Below, piece after piece: positions 1 to 7,822 of a stretch of DNA of 12,478 nt. Origin of the DNA: CAYPXN01 sp964414715. Lineage in GTDB: Bacteria; UBA10199; JADFYH01. The first letter of the stretch is position 1; every line of letters begins with the position of its first letter. A program made the translations under genes and the position numbers. The DNA lies in contig CAYPXN010000115.1 of assembly GCA_964414715.1 (NCBI GenBank), positions 1-12,478 of the forward strand, written 5' to 3'. The notes beneath the pieces are model-generated. The model worked only from the letters and a program-made list of their open reading frames with translations. It was not told the origin of the DNA and ran no database searches.

Positions 1-59
1 TTGAACCTAGGACTGCCCGGTTATGAGCCGGGAGCTCTAACCAACTGAGCTATAGGCCC
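1..59 (-). tRNA. tRNA with CAU anticodon (probably tRNA-Ile2, possibly elongator tRNA-Met), 3' end cut by window edge
   Basis: On the minus strand the 5' acceptor half GGGCCTA is at 59-53, followed by TA, the D-arm start GCTC and the D loop GTTGGTTA. A perfect 5-bp anticodon stem (CCCGG/CCGGG) encloses the loop CTCATAA, with anticodon CAT at 25-23. A 5-nt variable loop, the first T-stem strand CTAGG and TTCAA of the T loop follow, then the window ends, so the rest of the T arm, the acceptor 3' strand and any CCA are not visible. CAU is carried by initiator Met, elongator Met and Ile2 (lysidine-modified by TilS) tRNAs. The GGGCC acceptor start and overall look favour Ile2 over elongator Met, but this is a judgement. 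A CAU tRNA (ileX) also lies downstream of rpoD in E. coli, so the placement is reasonable. Confidence 0.9.
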
Positions 60-132
60 TTGAGTCGCTTTTTCAGCAAGCTCGATAAAAGGAGAGCATA
101 AACAACTTTTTAAAACTTTGTGAAGCACAAAA

Positions 133-162
133 TAAAAAGCCCCGTTTACACGGGGCTTTTTA
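133..162 (-). terminator. Intrinsic terminator of the rpsU-dnaG-rpoD operon (structurally bidirectional)
   Basis: A 13-bp perfect inverted repeat has the core AGCCCCGT/ACGGGGCT closed by a 4-nt loop (146-149), with A tracts on the 5' arm and T tracts on the 3' arm in both orientations. It begins 18 nt beyond the rpoD stop codon. On the minus strand the stem is followed by TTTTGTG, which fits Rho-independent termination. It separates rpoD from the tRNA, whose own promoter must lie in the short stretch 60-132, where I see no convincing -35/-10 pair. Confidence 0.9.
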
Positions 163-179
163 AAATAATTTTACAAATC

Positions 180-2030
180 CTACCAATCCACGAAAGTCTT
201 CAATTGTTTTGCTCTTGAGGGATGGCGCAACTTGCGTAAGGCCTTGGCTTCAATTTGTCGGATACGTTCGCGGGTAACCTGGAAATCACGGCCAACTTCT
301 TCCAGGGTATGATCTGATTTTTCTCCAATACCGAACCTCATGCGCAATACCTTTTCTTCACGAGGGGTGAGGGTGGAAAGAACCCGTTTGGTGGAATCGG
401 AAAGCCCCATGTTCACAACAGCTTCCGAAGGAGTCATAATGGATTTGTCTTCGATGAAATCTCCCAAGTGTGAATCTTCTTCCTCTCCAATAGGGGTTTC
501 GAGAGAAATGGGTTCTTTTGCGATTTTTAAAACTTTGCGAACTTTTTCGAGGGGCATTTCCATTTTTTCGGCAATTTCTTCGGGATTGGGTTCGCGACCC
601 AACTCTTGTACCAAATATCGGGAAGTACGAATCAGCTTGTTGATGGTTTCAATCATGTGAACCGGAATACGGATGGTTCTTGCCTGGTCTGCAATGGCTC
701 GGGTGATAGCTTGGCGAATCCACCAGGTGGCATAAGTTGAAAATTTGTAACCTCTTTTGTATTCGAACTTGTCTACGGCCTTCATCAAGCCGATGTTTCC
801 TTCCTGACTAAGATCCAAAAATTGTAAACCGCGGTTGGTGTATTTTTTTGCAATACTGACCACAAGACGAAGGTTTGCTTGAACGAGTTCTGATTTCGCA
901 ATATCGGCAAAATACTGTTCACGGTTGATTTGGTTGTAAATCTTTTTCAAACCTTCATTGGAATGACCGTATTCAATTTCAAAAGATCTGATTTTCTTTT
1001 CACTGGCCTGAATGTTTTTCAGGATTTCATTTACGCTATCCTTGGGGAGCTTTATGTCTTTTACCAGCTTGCGCAGAGCGTAGTCACTGCGTTTGATGGT
1101 TTTAAGTTTTTCCCGGAGTTCATCAAAAGGAATTTTGAGCTTGTTGCCTTGCTCTTTCATCAGGCGTTCTTCCGCATCAATCATATCCACCACTTCCTTG
1201 AATTTGCTGGTGATGGAGTTGATAGTTTTACGGTTGAATCGGAGTTCCTTGATGCATAACACCATTTTTTCTTGGGAATCCTGGAGAACTCCTTTTTGCT
1301 TCTCAAGTGCTTTGCCTTCTTTGAGAGAGGAAACCTTGCGGGCGATTTTTGCATGATGGCTGGATAATTGTTTGAACTTGAGCAATTGTTTCATGATGCG
1401 GGCGCGGTGCTCGGTTTCATCGAATTCTTCATCCTGGGCCATTTCTTCAAGATCTTTTACGATATCCGTGACCCTCATTTTACTTTTCTTGAGGGATTCA
1501 CCCAAGTTCAATACTTCCTTGATTCCAATAGGAGAAGTAAGAAGCATGTGAAGAACGGCATCTTCGTGTTGCTCGATGCGTTTTGCAATTTCCACTTCGC
1601 CTTCACGAGTGAGAAGTGCGACGCTGCCCATTTTTCGAAGATACATGCGAACAGGGTCGGTGGATTTTGAAAAGGTTTCCTCAGCCTCTGTCGTGACAAC
1701 TTCTTCGGCTTCTTCTTCCTCATTCCCTTCTTCGTCTCCCTCATCCATATCGGGAAGATCGGGATTCACGTCATCTTGCTGTTGGGCTGCTTTGCCTTTA
1801 GAGGCAGGAGTGCCTTTGCTGGGTTTTTTCTTGGGAAGATTTTTGGCACTTTCTTCATTATCCACAATTTCAATATCCATCTCATCAAAGATGGCCAGTA
1901 CATCGTCCAGTTGATTTGCAGAAATAAGTTCCTCAGGGAGGGTGTTGTTTACCTGTTCATAGGTAAGATATCCCTTCTCTTTTCCGAGATCGATGAGCTG
2001 TTGAATTTCTTTTGCTTTATCTTTTTTCAT
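180..2030 (-). CDS. rpoD: RNA polymerase primary sigma factor RpoD (sigma70)
   Basis: This 616-residue protein directs core RNA polymerase to housekeeping promoters. Domains in order are a region 1.1-like N-terminus (about 1-60), a strongly acidic linker (about 86-118), region 1.2 (about 119-153, with DPVRMYLRKMG), a long charged non-conserved region (about 154-370), region 2 (about 380-450), region 3 (about 455-535) and region 4 (about 545-605). Region 2 contains NLRLVVSIAKKY and the -10 recognition part YATWWIRQAITRAI. Region 4 contains the -35 recognition helix-turn-helix VTRERIRQIEAKALRKLR. The length matches proteobacterial RpoD with a large non-conserved insert. The ATG is preceded by AGGGG at 2039-2035 with a good spacer. 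It is the last gene of the operon, 57 nt after dnaG, and is followed by a strong terminator. Nothing suggests an alternative sigma factor. Confidence 0.98.
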   Translation of the reverse strand: MKKDKAKEIQQLIDLGKEKGYLTYEQVNNTLPEELISANQLDDVLAIFDEMDIEIVDNEESAKNLPKKKPSKGTPASKGKAAQQQDDVNPDLPDMDEGDEEGNEEEEAEEVVTTEAEETFSKSTDPVRMYLRKMGSVALLTREGEVEIAKRIEQHEDAVLHMLLTSPIGIKEVLNLGESLKKSKMRVTDIVKDLEEMAQDEEFDETEHRARIMKQLLKFKQLSSHHAKIARKVSSLKEGKALEKQKGVLQDSQEKMVLCIKELRFNRKTINSITSKFKEVVDMIDAEERLMKEQGNKLKIPFDELREKLKTIKRSDYALRKLVKDIKLPKDSVNEILKNIQASEKKIRSFEIEYGHSNEGLKKIYNQINREQYFADIAKSELVQANLRLVVSIAKKYTNRGLQFLDLSQEGNIGLMKAVDKFEYKRGYKFSTYATWWIRQAITRAIADQARTIRIPVHMIETINKLIRTSRYLVQELGREPNPEEIAEKMEMPLEKVRKVLKIAKEPISLETPIGEEEDSHLGDFIEDKSIMTPSEAVVNMGLSDSTKRVLSTLTPREEKVLRMRFGIGEKSDHTLEEVGRDFQVTRERIRQIEAKALRKLRHPSRAKQLKTFVDW

Positions 2031-2087
2031 AAGACCCCTAAATGACGGACATTTCTTTCATGGAGAAGTGTTGCTATATATCGGCTA

Positions 2088-3842
2088 TTACTTGTTAATC
2101 CCCATTTCCGCTAGGATATTTTGCTTTTCTTTTAAAAGTGTCAACACTTTATCTGTTTGCTGGAAACTTTCCGCTTCTTTGATTTGATTTGAAAGGTTTC
2201 CGAGTTTGAGTTTGAGGCTCAATTTTTTAATTTTTTTAATACAATCCGTGACCATGGTATCTGCAGTAAGTGGATCCAGGGGTGTTTCTCGTATCGAAAG
2301 TTGGGTGATGAGATTTTTGAATCTTTCTTCCACTTTTTCCAGGAGTTGAGTCAGTTGAAGCTGCCTCACGCCGTCTGTTCCCCACAAATACTCAGTGAAT
2401 GCTTGAAAGTGAGAGGTGATAAAATCACTGGGTTGTATGTTTTCAATAATTTTACTTCGAGTCATTTCAAATTTTAGAAAAATTTCTAGAAGCATTTCTT
2501 CTGCGCCCGACATTTCTTTTTGTTTGATATCGGGTTTGTAGGAAATACTTTCCGCTTTATTCGCTTTTATTCCGAGTTCTTCAAACACCCAAGCTTCCGG
2601 GACATCCATGTTTTCTGCCAATTTGCGGATGTACAAATTTCTTTCAAGGGAGGAGTGAAGCTTTAACAAATATGGTTTAAGTTCTGTTAAGGCAGCGGCT
2701 CTTCCTGGAATATCCGTAGAATTTTTAGTGAGGGTTTTATCGATAATCACTGCCAAAAGGTTTCTTGTTTCTTTCAACTTTTCTTGGAAACTTTTTGCCC
2801 CGAATTTTTTCAGGAAGGTGTCAGGGTCTTCATCTTTGGGGAGTACCAACACTTTCGGTGAAATTTCCTGATCCAAAAACAGGTCGAGTGATCTTTCGGC
2901 CGCTTTCCAACCCGCATCATCGCCGTCAAATAGCACAATAATTTCATCGGCATATCGTTTTATCAGGCTGATTTGACGGGGAGTGAGTGCGGTGCCCAAG
3001 GGCGCAACGGCTTCCGAAAAACCATATTGATGAAGGGTGATGACATCTAAGTAGCCTTCCACGAGAAAAATACGGTTTTTTTTGCGAATACTCTCAAGTG
3101 CTTGAGGAAGCCCAAACAAATTGGCACTTTTGTCATAAATGGGAGAGTCTGAACTATTGATGTACTTCGCCATGTTTTCCTGGCTTTCAATAATTCGGCC
3201 TCCCAAGCCAACCACACGATTGTCACGATTAAAAATCGGAAAAATAATACGCCCTTGGAAACTTTCAAAATAACCCCGGTCCCCTTGTCTGAGAACTCCA
3301 GTTTTGAGTGCAGCTTCGAGAGGGACATTGCGACTTTTATAGACAGTTTCTAAATTGTGGGAGTAGGGCAAGGCATAACCGAGCCTGAATTTTTCGATTT
3401 CTTGGGGACGAATTCCACGCTGTTCCAGATACTTTCGGGCATTTTCTGCTTCCGGGGCATTTTTGAGGGTTTCATGATAATGCCAGGCTGCCACCCGGTT
3501 TGCTTGGTAAAGATTTTCTTTTTCTTCCTTTGAAATGCGGGGACTGGAATTTTGACGGGCAATTTCTACTCCGGCTTGGTCAGCAAGTCTTTCGAGCGCT
3601 TCCGGAAAAGTAAGTCCATCCATTTTCATGATAAATCCGAAAATGTCGCCGCCTTCATGACATCCAAAACAGTGAAAAATTTGTTTGTCTGCGCTGACCA
3701 TGAAAGAAGGAGTATTTTCTGAATGAAAAGGGCATAGACCCTTGAAATTTCGTCCGGATTTTTTCAAGGGGACGTATTCAGAAATAAGATCGACGATGTC
3801 AACCCGACTTCTTATTTCATTGACGGTAGAATCAGAGATCAC
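2088..3842 (-). CDS. dnaG: DNA primase DnaG
   Basis: This 584-residue primase makes RNA primers for the replication fork. The N-terminal CHC2 zinc-binding domain has C37, H40, C58 and C61 (CPFH then CFGC). The RNA polymerase core includes YINSSDSPIYDKS (about 228-239). The TOPRIM domain shows the catalytic glutamate in VEGYLD (E262) and the metal-binding aspartates in FDGDDAG (D306, D308). The remaining C-terminal part (about 440-584) is the expected DnaB-helicase interaction region and is poorly conserved, as usual. The start is GTG at 3842: an in-frame TGA immediately precedes it and GGGGAG lies 6 nt upstream, so no longer start is possible. It sits between rpsU and rpoD, the classical macromolecular-synthesis arrangement. 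Confidence 0.98.
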   Translation of the reverse strand: MISDSTVNEIRSRVDIVDLISEYVPLKKSGRNFKGLCPFHSENTPSFMVSADKQIFHCFGCHEGGDIFGFIMKMDGLTFPEALERLADQAGVEIARQNSSPRISKEEKENLYQANRVAAWHYHETLKNAPEAENARKYLEQRGIRPQEIEKFRLGYALPYSHNLETVYKSRNVPLEAALKTGVLRQGDRGYFESFQGRIIFPIFNRDNRVVGLGGRIIESQENMAKYINSSDSPIYDKSANLFGLPQALESIRKKNRIFLVEGYLDVITLHQYGFSEAVAPLGTALTPRQISLIKRYADEIIVLFDGDDAGWKAAERSLDLFLDQEISPKVLVLPKDEDPDTFLKKFGAKSFQEKLKETRNLLAVIIDKTLTKNSTDIPGRAAALTELKPYLLKLHSSLERNLYIRKLAENMDVPEAWVFEELGIKANKAESISYKPDIKQKEMSGAEEMLLEIFLKFEMTRSKIIENIQPSDFITSHFQAFTEYLWGTDGVRQLQLTQLLEKVEERFKNLITQLSIRETPLDPLTADTMVTDCIKKIKKLSLKLKLGNLSNQIKEAESFQQTDKVLTLLKEKQNILAEMGINK

Positions 3843-3973
3843 TCAAGACTCCCCAAAATTTAAATGGATAAAAGAGATATACCCCAGTTGAAAAAGCAAA
3901 TTAAAGACTAATGCCAAATAATATTAGAAAGCAATGCTTAAATATTTTTGATCGGGAAATGTTTTTAAAAGAA

Positions 3974-3993
3974 GGAAAAGGATATCTTTTTCC
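3974..3993 (-). terminator. Weak hairpin after rpsU, possible attenuator before dnaG
   Basis: Five nucleotides beyond the rpsU stop, the minus-strand transcript can pair GGAAAA with UUUUCC around an inner GAUAUC, with one mismatch. The stem is followed by UUCUUUUAAAA. The hairpin is AT-rich, so it would be leaky at most. In E. coli a partial terminator lies between rpsU and dnaG and lowers primase relative to S21; the position here is equivalent. Function is inferred from position and structure only. Confidence 0.35.
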
Positions 3994-3998
3994 AACGA

Positions 3999-4199
3999 CT
4001 AATATTCTCTACCACCACGGGTTTTTTTCATGGCTCTTTTGCGGGCAGAGCTGGATTTTTTCTTTTTGCGAATACTGGGTTTTTCGTAGGCTTCACGCTT
4101 TCGGAGCTCGGACAAAATCCCTGCTTTTTCACATTGCTTTTTGAAACGTCTCATGGCGCCTTCAAAGGATTCGCCTTCTTTGATTCTAATTCCTGGCAT
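3999..4199 (-). CDS. rpsU: 30S ribosomal protein S21
   Basis: This 66-residue, very basic protein matches bacterial S21: the N-terminal half has MPGIRIKEGESFEGAMRRFKK and the middle has KRE-YEKPS, followed by a Lys/Arg-rich tail (KKKKSSSARKRAMKK) that contacts 16S rRNA. S21 sits on the platform of the small subunit and assists initiation. The ATG at 4199 has a strong GGAGG (4215-4211), though the spacer of 11 nt is longer than usual. It is the first gene of the rpsU-dnaG-rpoD operon and has its own promoter at 4244-4271. The length is typical for proteobacterial S21 (about 65-75). Confidence 0.97.
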   Translation of the reverse strand: MPGIRIKEGESFEGAMRRFKKQCEKAGILSELRKREAYEKPSIRKKKKSSSARKRAMKKTRGGREY

Positions 4200-4243
4200 G
4201 TCTAAAACAACCTCCGAAAATGGTTAAAGTAACGAAAGTCGGC

Positions 4244-4271
4244 ATATTATGCAGATCTGTTCTTAAGTCAA
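4244..4271 (-). promoter_or_regulatory. Sigma70-type promoter for rpsU-dnaG-rpoD
   Basis: On the minus strand TTGACT (4271-4266, 5 of 6 to the -35 consensus) and TAATAT (4249-4244, 4 of 6 to the -10 consensus) are separated by 16 nt. The predicted start near 4237 gives a leader of about 38 nt before the rpsU ATG. The -10 element is embedded in an 11-bp perfect palindrome, GCATATTATGC (4242-4252), which could be a protein-binding site. The promoter begins only 9 nt after the stop codon of the HIT gene. Confidence 0.6.
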
Positions 4272-4279
4272 CCCTTCTT

Positions 4280-4627
4280 TTACCCTACCATATTGGGCCC
4301 CATTTGCTGGCCACCCAGCACATGCAAATGAAGATGATAGACGGTTTGACCGCCTTCGGGATTGGTATTCATCACACAACGATAACCTTTTTGAGCCACC
4401 CCACTTTTTTCAGCCACAATTTTTGCGGCTTTGTACAGGTGAGCGAAAATTTCTGCCATTTCCGGCTTAACATCATTTACATTGATGTAATGAGTTTTAG
4501 GAATGATTAATACATGTACGGGTGCTTGGGGGCTGATGTCTTTGAAGGCGAGGACTGCGTCGTCTTCATAAATGACTTGTGCGGGAATTTCTTTTTTGAC
4601 AATTTTGCAAAAGATACAGTCTGACAT
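4280..4627 (-). CDS. HIT-family purine nucleotide phosphoramidase (HinT-like)
   Basis: This 115-residue protein belongs to the histidine-triad superfamily. The C-terminal triad YHLHLHVLGG places H98, H100 and H102; the middle histidine (H100) is the expected nucleophile that takes up AMP from phosphoramidates or aminoacyl-adenylates. An N-terminal CIFC (C4, C7), with H46 in PKTHY, resembles the zinc site of a subset of bacterial HIT proteins. Fold-typical segments such as AFKDISPQAPVHVLIIPK are present and the length is right for HinT. Substrates in vivo are usually unknown. It lies 49 nt after the response regulator and 80 nt before rpsU on the same strand, with no terminator visible on either side, so it may be co-transcribed with the regulator operon. 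Its RBS is weak. Confidence 0.93.
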   Translation of the reverse strand: MSDCIFCKIVKKEIPAQVIYEDDAVLAFKDISPQAPVHVLIIPKTHYINVNDVKPEMAEIFAHLYKAAKIVAEKSGVAQKGYRCVMNTNPEGGQTVYHLHLHVLGGQQMGPNMVG

Positions 4628-4676
4628 AGATAAGTACTTCTATTTTAGATGGGGCGCTTCGTCCAGAAATTTTGGC

Positions 4677-6032
4677 CTATAGGCCATATTCTTTTCTTTT
4701 TCTCCAGAGGGTAACAGGGGTAATCCCCAGAATTTCAGAGGCTTTCTCGTAGTTTTTCTCATGTTGCAGGACATATTCGATATGCTTTTTTTCCAGTGCT
4801 TCCAAAGAAATCATGGGCTGCCCTTCAATTTGCATCCAATTTTTCTTTTGGCGAATCGATTCCGGAAGATCCGCAACGCTTACTTCGCGGTCTGGGGAAA
4901 GCAAGGCCAGTCTTTCCATCACATTTTTCAACTCACGAATATTTCCGGGCCAGGAGTATTCTTTGAAACAAGTCATCACCTCATTGGAAAAGGAAAGCCC
5001 GCTCTTTAACAGACCTGTTTTTATGAATTCTTCCATAAAATGTTGGATGAAAATGGGAAGATCTTCCATGCGATGTCTTAAGGGAACCAAATGGCATTCA
5101 AATACATTCAAGCGAAAATACAGGTCTTCCCTGAATTTTCCTTGGGTGACTGCTTCCTGAAGATTTTTATTCGTGGCGGCAATCACGCGGGTATTAACCG
5201 TGATTTCCTCATTTCCTCCCACACGTTCAATGATATGATCTTGCAGAAAACGTAGAAGTTTGGCTTGGGCGGAAGGAGAAATATCTCCGATTTCATCCAA
5301 AAACAAGGTTCCTCCCTCTGCCATTTCAAACTTACCCATTTTATCTTGCAGAGCACCTGTAAAGGAGCCTTTCATGTGTCCAAACAATTCCGATTCTAAC
5401 AAGGATTCTGCGAGAGTGGTGCAGTAGACGGTGATGAAAGCATTTTTTGCACGACTTGATTGATTGTGGATGAGACGGGCGAGTTCACTTTTTCCGGTGC
5501 CACTTTCTCCCACCAACAATAAGGTGGCATCGGTGGGTGCGACTTTACGTACAAACTCTTCTAGGTTTCGATTGGCAGGAGAAGTAAAACCCAAAAAGAA
5601 GTCTTGTTTTACTTTTTCTTGTCGGAACTGTTCATTTTCTTGGCGTAGTTGTAGCAGCATCCGAATCTTGTGGGTCAGGTGAAAGAGTTGGGCCGTGGTA
5701 AAGGGTTTTGGCAAATAATCAAAAGCTCCTTCTTTAATGACTGCCACTGCATTTTCGATGGAGGCGTAGGCGGTCATGACTACCGTGAGGAGATGGGGAT
5801 CCTGGTTTTTTGCCTCTTGTATGAGACGCAATCCGGTTTGCTCTCCCATTCTGAAATCAGTCAGCATGAAGTCGAATTTTTTACTTCGGAGGAGTGGAAT
5901 GGCTTCTTCTACCGATGAAGCTTGTGTGACGATGCAGCGATCTTCTTTTAAAGAAAGAGTCAAAGTTTTGCGAATATTCGTGTCGTCGTCGACGAGGAGT
6001 ACTTGTAAAGGCATTATTTGATTTTTCATCAT
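4677..6032 (-). CDS. NtrC-family sigma54-dependent response regulator, likely activator of the divergent kdp operon
   Basis: A phosphorylation-controlled activator of sigma54 RNA polymerase. From an ATG at 6032 it has 451 residues: a receiver domain (about 10-125; acidic pocket D15-D17, phospho-acceptor D59 in LTDFRMG, T87, K109), an AAA+ domain (about 150-380; Walker A GESGTGKS at 175-182, Walker B FLDEIGD at 244-250, arginine-rich FREDLYFRL) and a Fis-type helix-turn-helix (about 428-449, SEILGITPVTLWRKRKEYGL). The sigma54-contact loop reads GSFTGA (222-227) instead of the common GAFTGA. An ATG at 6047 would add 5 residues and overlap the kinase stop, but GAGG at 6041-6038 lies 5 nt before 6032, so I prefer 6032. 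It is the third gene of the short-kdpD, kinase, regulator operon. It is not an OmpR-type KdpE; the kdp target is inferred from neighbourhood and the sigma54 promoter before kdpF. Confidence 0.95.
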   Translation of the reverse strand: MMKNQIMPLQVLLVDDDTNIRKTLTLSLKEDRCIVTQASSVEEAIPLLRSKKFDFMLTDFRMGEQTGLRLIQEAKNQDPHLLTVVMTAYASIENAVAVIKEGAFDYLPKPFTTAQLFHLTHKIRMLLQLRQENEQFRQEKVKQDFFLGFTSPANRNLEEFVRKVAPTDATLLLVGESGTGKSELARLIHNQSSRAKNAFITVYCTTLAESLLESELFGHMKGSFTGALQDKMGKFEMAEGGTLFLDEIGDISPSAQAKLLRFLQDHIIERVGGNEEITVNTRVIAATNKNLQEAVTQGKFREDLYFRLNVFECHLVPLRHRMEDLPIFIQHFMEEFIKTGLLKSGLSFSNEVMTCFKEYSWPGNIRELKNVMERLALLSPDREVSVADLPESIRQKKNWMQIEGQPMISLEALEKKHIEYVLQHEKNYEKASEILGITPVTLWRKRKEYGL

Positions 6033-6039
6033 AAAGACC

Positions 6040-7818
6040 TCAAGCATGAAAATCGGCTACGGGAAGTTCGATTTTAAAGACAGATCCTGTAGGTTGACGG
6101 GGCTCATAGGAAATTTTTCCGTCATGAGCTTCTACAACTTCCTTGGCGATAGTTAAACCTATTCCCAAAAAACCTTGGGATGCCCCGTTTTTGACAGGGC
6201 CCTGATAATAAGGTTCGAAAATATTGTTCCGTATTTCCTGTGGAATTCCAGGTCCTTCGTCTTTTACATCCAAATGGATTGTCTGATTCTGGACTGAAAG
6301 ATTGATTTCGATTTTTGTATGGGGCGGAGAAAGTCGGATGGCATTCGACAAAAGATTGGAAATGACCCAGGGAAATTTTATTTCATCCAAATTTGCCCAA
6401 ACAGATTCCTTTTCGGGAACATGAAGTTCGATTTCCATATGACGGTCATTTGCCAGAAGACGAAAGGGTTTGATCCATTCTTGCAAGCGTTCATTCAAGG
6501 CAATTTTTTGAAGGCGAAGTTTTAGAGTGTAAATTTCACGTTGTCCCACCTGAATAAAATCATTTGCGATGGCGCGAATGCGCGATACATCTTCGTTCAA
6601 GGTGTCGACGAGAATTTGAGTGTTTTCATCCATTTTTTCTTTTCTACCTTCCAAAAGTTCTGCAGCTGTTCCCAGAGATTGTAAAGGGGTTTTGAGTTCA
6701 TGGGAAAGAACACTAATGAACTCTTCTTTGAGGCGCTGTTTTTGAACCTTTTGGGTAATGTCATGAAGAAGATACAAAGATCCTTTTTGTTGGTTTTCAT
6801 TTCCAAAAATGGGGCGATAACGTGCAGCTAAAATCATTCTGATTCCATCCAGGCTGAGTTCCAAAGAATTGAAAGTGTTAAGTTCCGGAACCAGGAAATC
6901 TCTGAGTTTGAGGTAGTTTGGATTCAGAGAAGGTAAATCCCGCCAATTTTGATTGAGAATATCTTGAAAATTCAAATCCAGGAAGTTTGCCATTCCCTCG
7001 TTGCAAAGAACCACTTTGCCCTTGTTGTCTAAGACTAGAATTCCATCTTCCACAGAAGATAAAATGGTTTCTAATTGATTTCTTCGGGTGACAATTTCAT
7101 CTAAATTGAGTTTGGTTAAAGCTCCCAAGCGGGACCATAATTCATTTAATTCACGATTTAATATGGATAGTTCCAAGGTGTTGGCTTCTGGAAGTTTGAG
7201 TCTTTTTTGGAGGTCTGGTTTGCTTCTTAATATTTCAGCAATTTCTTTGATGGGAGTTGCCAGACGACTTGCAAGATTATCTGCGAGATAAAAGGACAAA
7301 ATGAAGGTGACAAGAAAGAAGAGAAGGGAGCTGATCAGAATTTTTCTGTTGAGAGCATGACTTTTGCTGACAATAGAAAACATTCCCTTCTCGTTTACTT
7401 GTACGAGCTGGTCTAAGTAGGCAAGCATGTGTCTAAATTCTTCATGGCTCATTCCGGAGGGATTTTTTTTGATACTTTCCCAAAGTTTTCGAATTTCTGT
7501 TGCCACTTCTTTTTCGCCGGGTTCTGTGATGTTTCCTTCTTCAAATTGAAGTGATTTTTCGAATTGTCGGCTCCATTCCTCGGGGGGAATTTGCGATTGA
7601 TCCTGGGGATGGTAGAGCGCCTGCAAGGCTTCTTTCATGCGATTTGCCATCATGATGGAATCATAGTTTACATGAATCAATTGGGGAGTAAGACGACTTG
7701 CCAGGAAAACCCCGCTCATCAGAAAAAAACCCAGCAAACCGTAAGCTAAAATAATTACCAAAAAATTTCGGAGTATTTTTTGTCGAAGGGGAGGAAAATA
7801 TGTGAAAAGATGTGTCAT
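6040..7818 (-). CDS. Membrane sensor histidine kinase with HAMP and PAS regions, partner of the NtrC-type regulator
   Basis: From the ATG at 7818 it has 592 residues. A first membrane segment (about 19-42) and a second (about 160-182) enclose an external region of about 118 residues with no family I recognise, predominantly helical in character. HAMP-like (about 183-236) and PAS-like (about 248-355) regions follow. The kinase core has the phospho-accepting H373 in SHELKTP, N-box NLLSNA (N488, N492), G1 DEGPGIP (about 520-526), F-box IFEPYYQ and G2 GFLGIGLTI. An earlier ATG at 7854 has a GGGA before it and would overlap the kdpD 3' end; 7818 leaves a 4-nt gap and puts the first membrane helix close to the N-terminus. 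It lacks the KdpD-type four-helix membrane domain (DUF4118), so it is not simply the other half of a split KdpD. It ends 7 nt before the regulator start, suggesting translational coupling. Confidence 0.93.
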   Translation of the reverse strand: MTHLFTYFPPLRQKILRNFLVIILAYGLLGFFLMSGVFLASRLTPQLIHVNYDSIMMANRMKEALQALYHPQDQSQIPPEEWSRQFEKSLQFEEGNITEPGEKEVATEIRKLWESIKKNPSGMSHEEFRHMLAYLDQLVQVNEKGMFSIVSKSHALNRKILISSLLFFLVTFILSFYLADNLASRLATPIKEIAEILRSKPDLQKRLKLPEANTLELSILNRELNELWSRLGALTKLNLDEIVTRRNQLETILSSVEDGILVLDNKGKVVLCNEGMANFLDLNFQDILNQNWRDLPSLNPNYLKLRDFLVPELNTFNSLELSLDGIRMILAARYRPIFGNENQQKGSLYLLHDITQKVQKQRLKEEFISVLSHELKTPLQSLGTAAELLEGRKEKMDENTQILVDTLNEDVSRIRAIANDFIQVGQREIYTLKLRLQKIALNERLQEWIKPFRLLANDRHMEIELHVPEKESVWANLDEIKFPWVISNLLSNAIRLSPPHTKIEINLSVQNQTIHLDVKDEGPGIPQEIRNNIFEPYYQGPVKNGASQGFLGIGLTIAKEVVEAHDGKISYEPRQPTGSVFKIELPVADFHA

Positions 7819-7822
7819 ACAT

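Noticed and set aside
60..132. tRNA promoter upstream of the CAU tRNA
   Set aside because: The best pair (TTTAAA and TTTTAT, 18-nt spacer) has a poor -10 match, so I do not call it.
3920..3946. Hairpin from AATATT arms and AAGC/GCTT between rpsU and dnaG
   Set aside because: Very AT-rich with an internal loop and no T-run on the transcribed (minus) strand; likely chance in AT-rich spacer.
4674..4685. 12-bp palindrome GGCCTATAGGCC at the regulator stop codon as a terminator
   Set aside because: The stem is only 4-5 bp with a 4-nt loop and no T-run follows on the minus strand; it also lies within the last codons of the gene.
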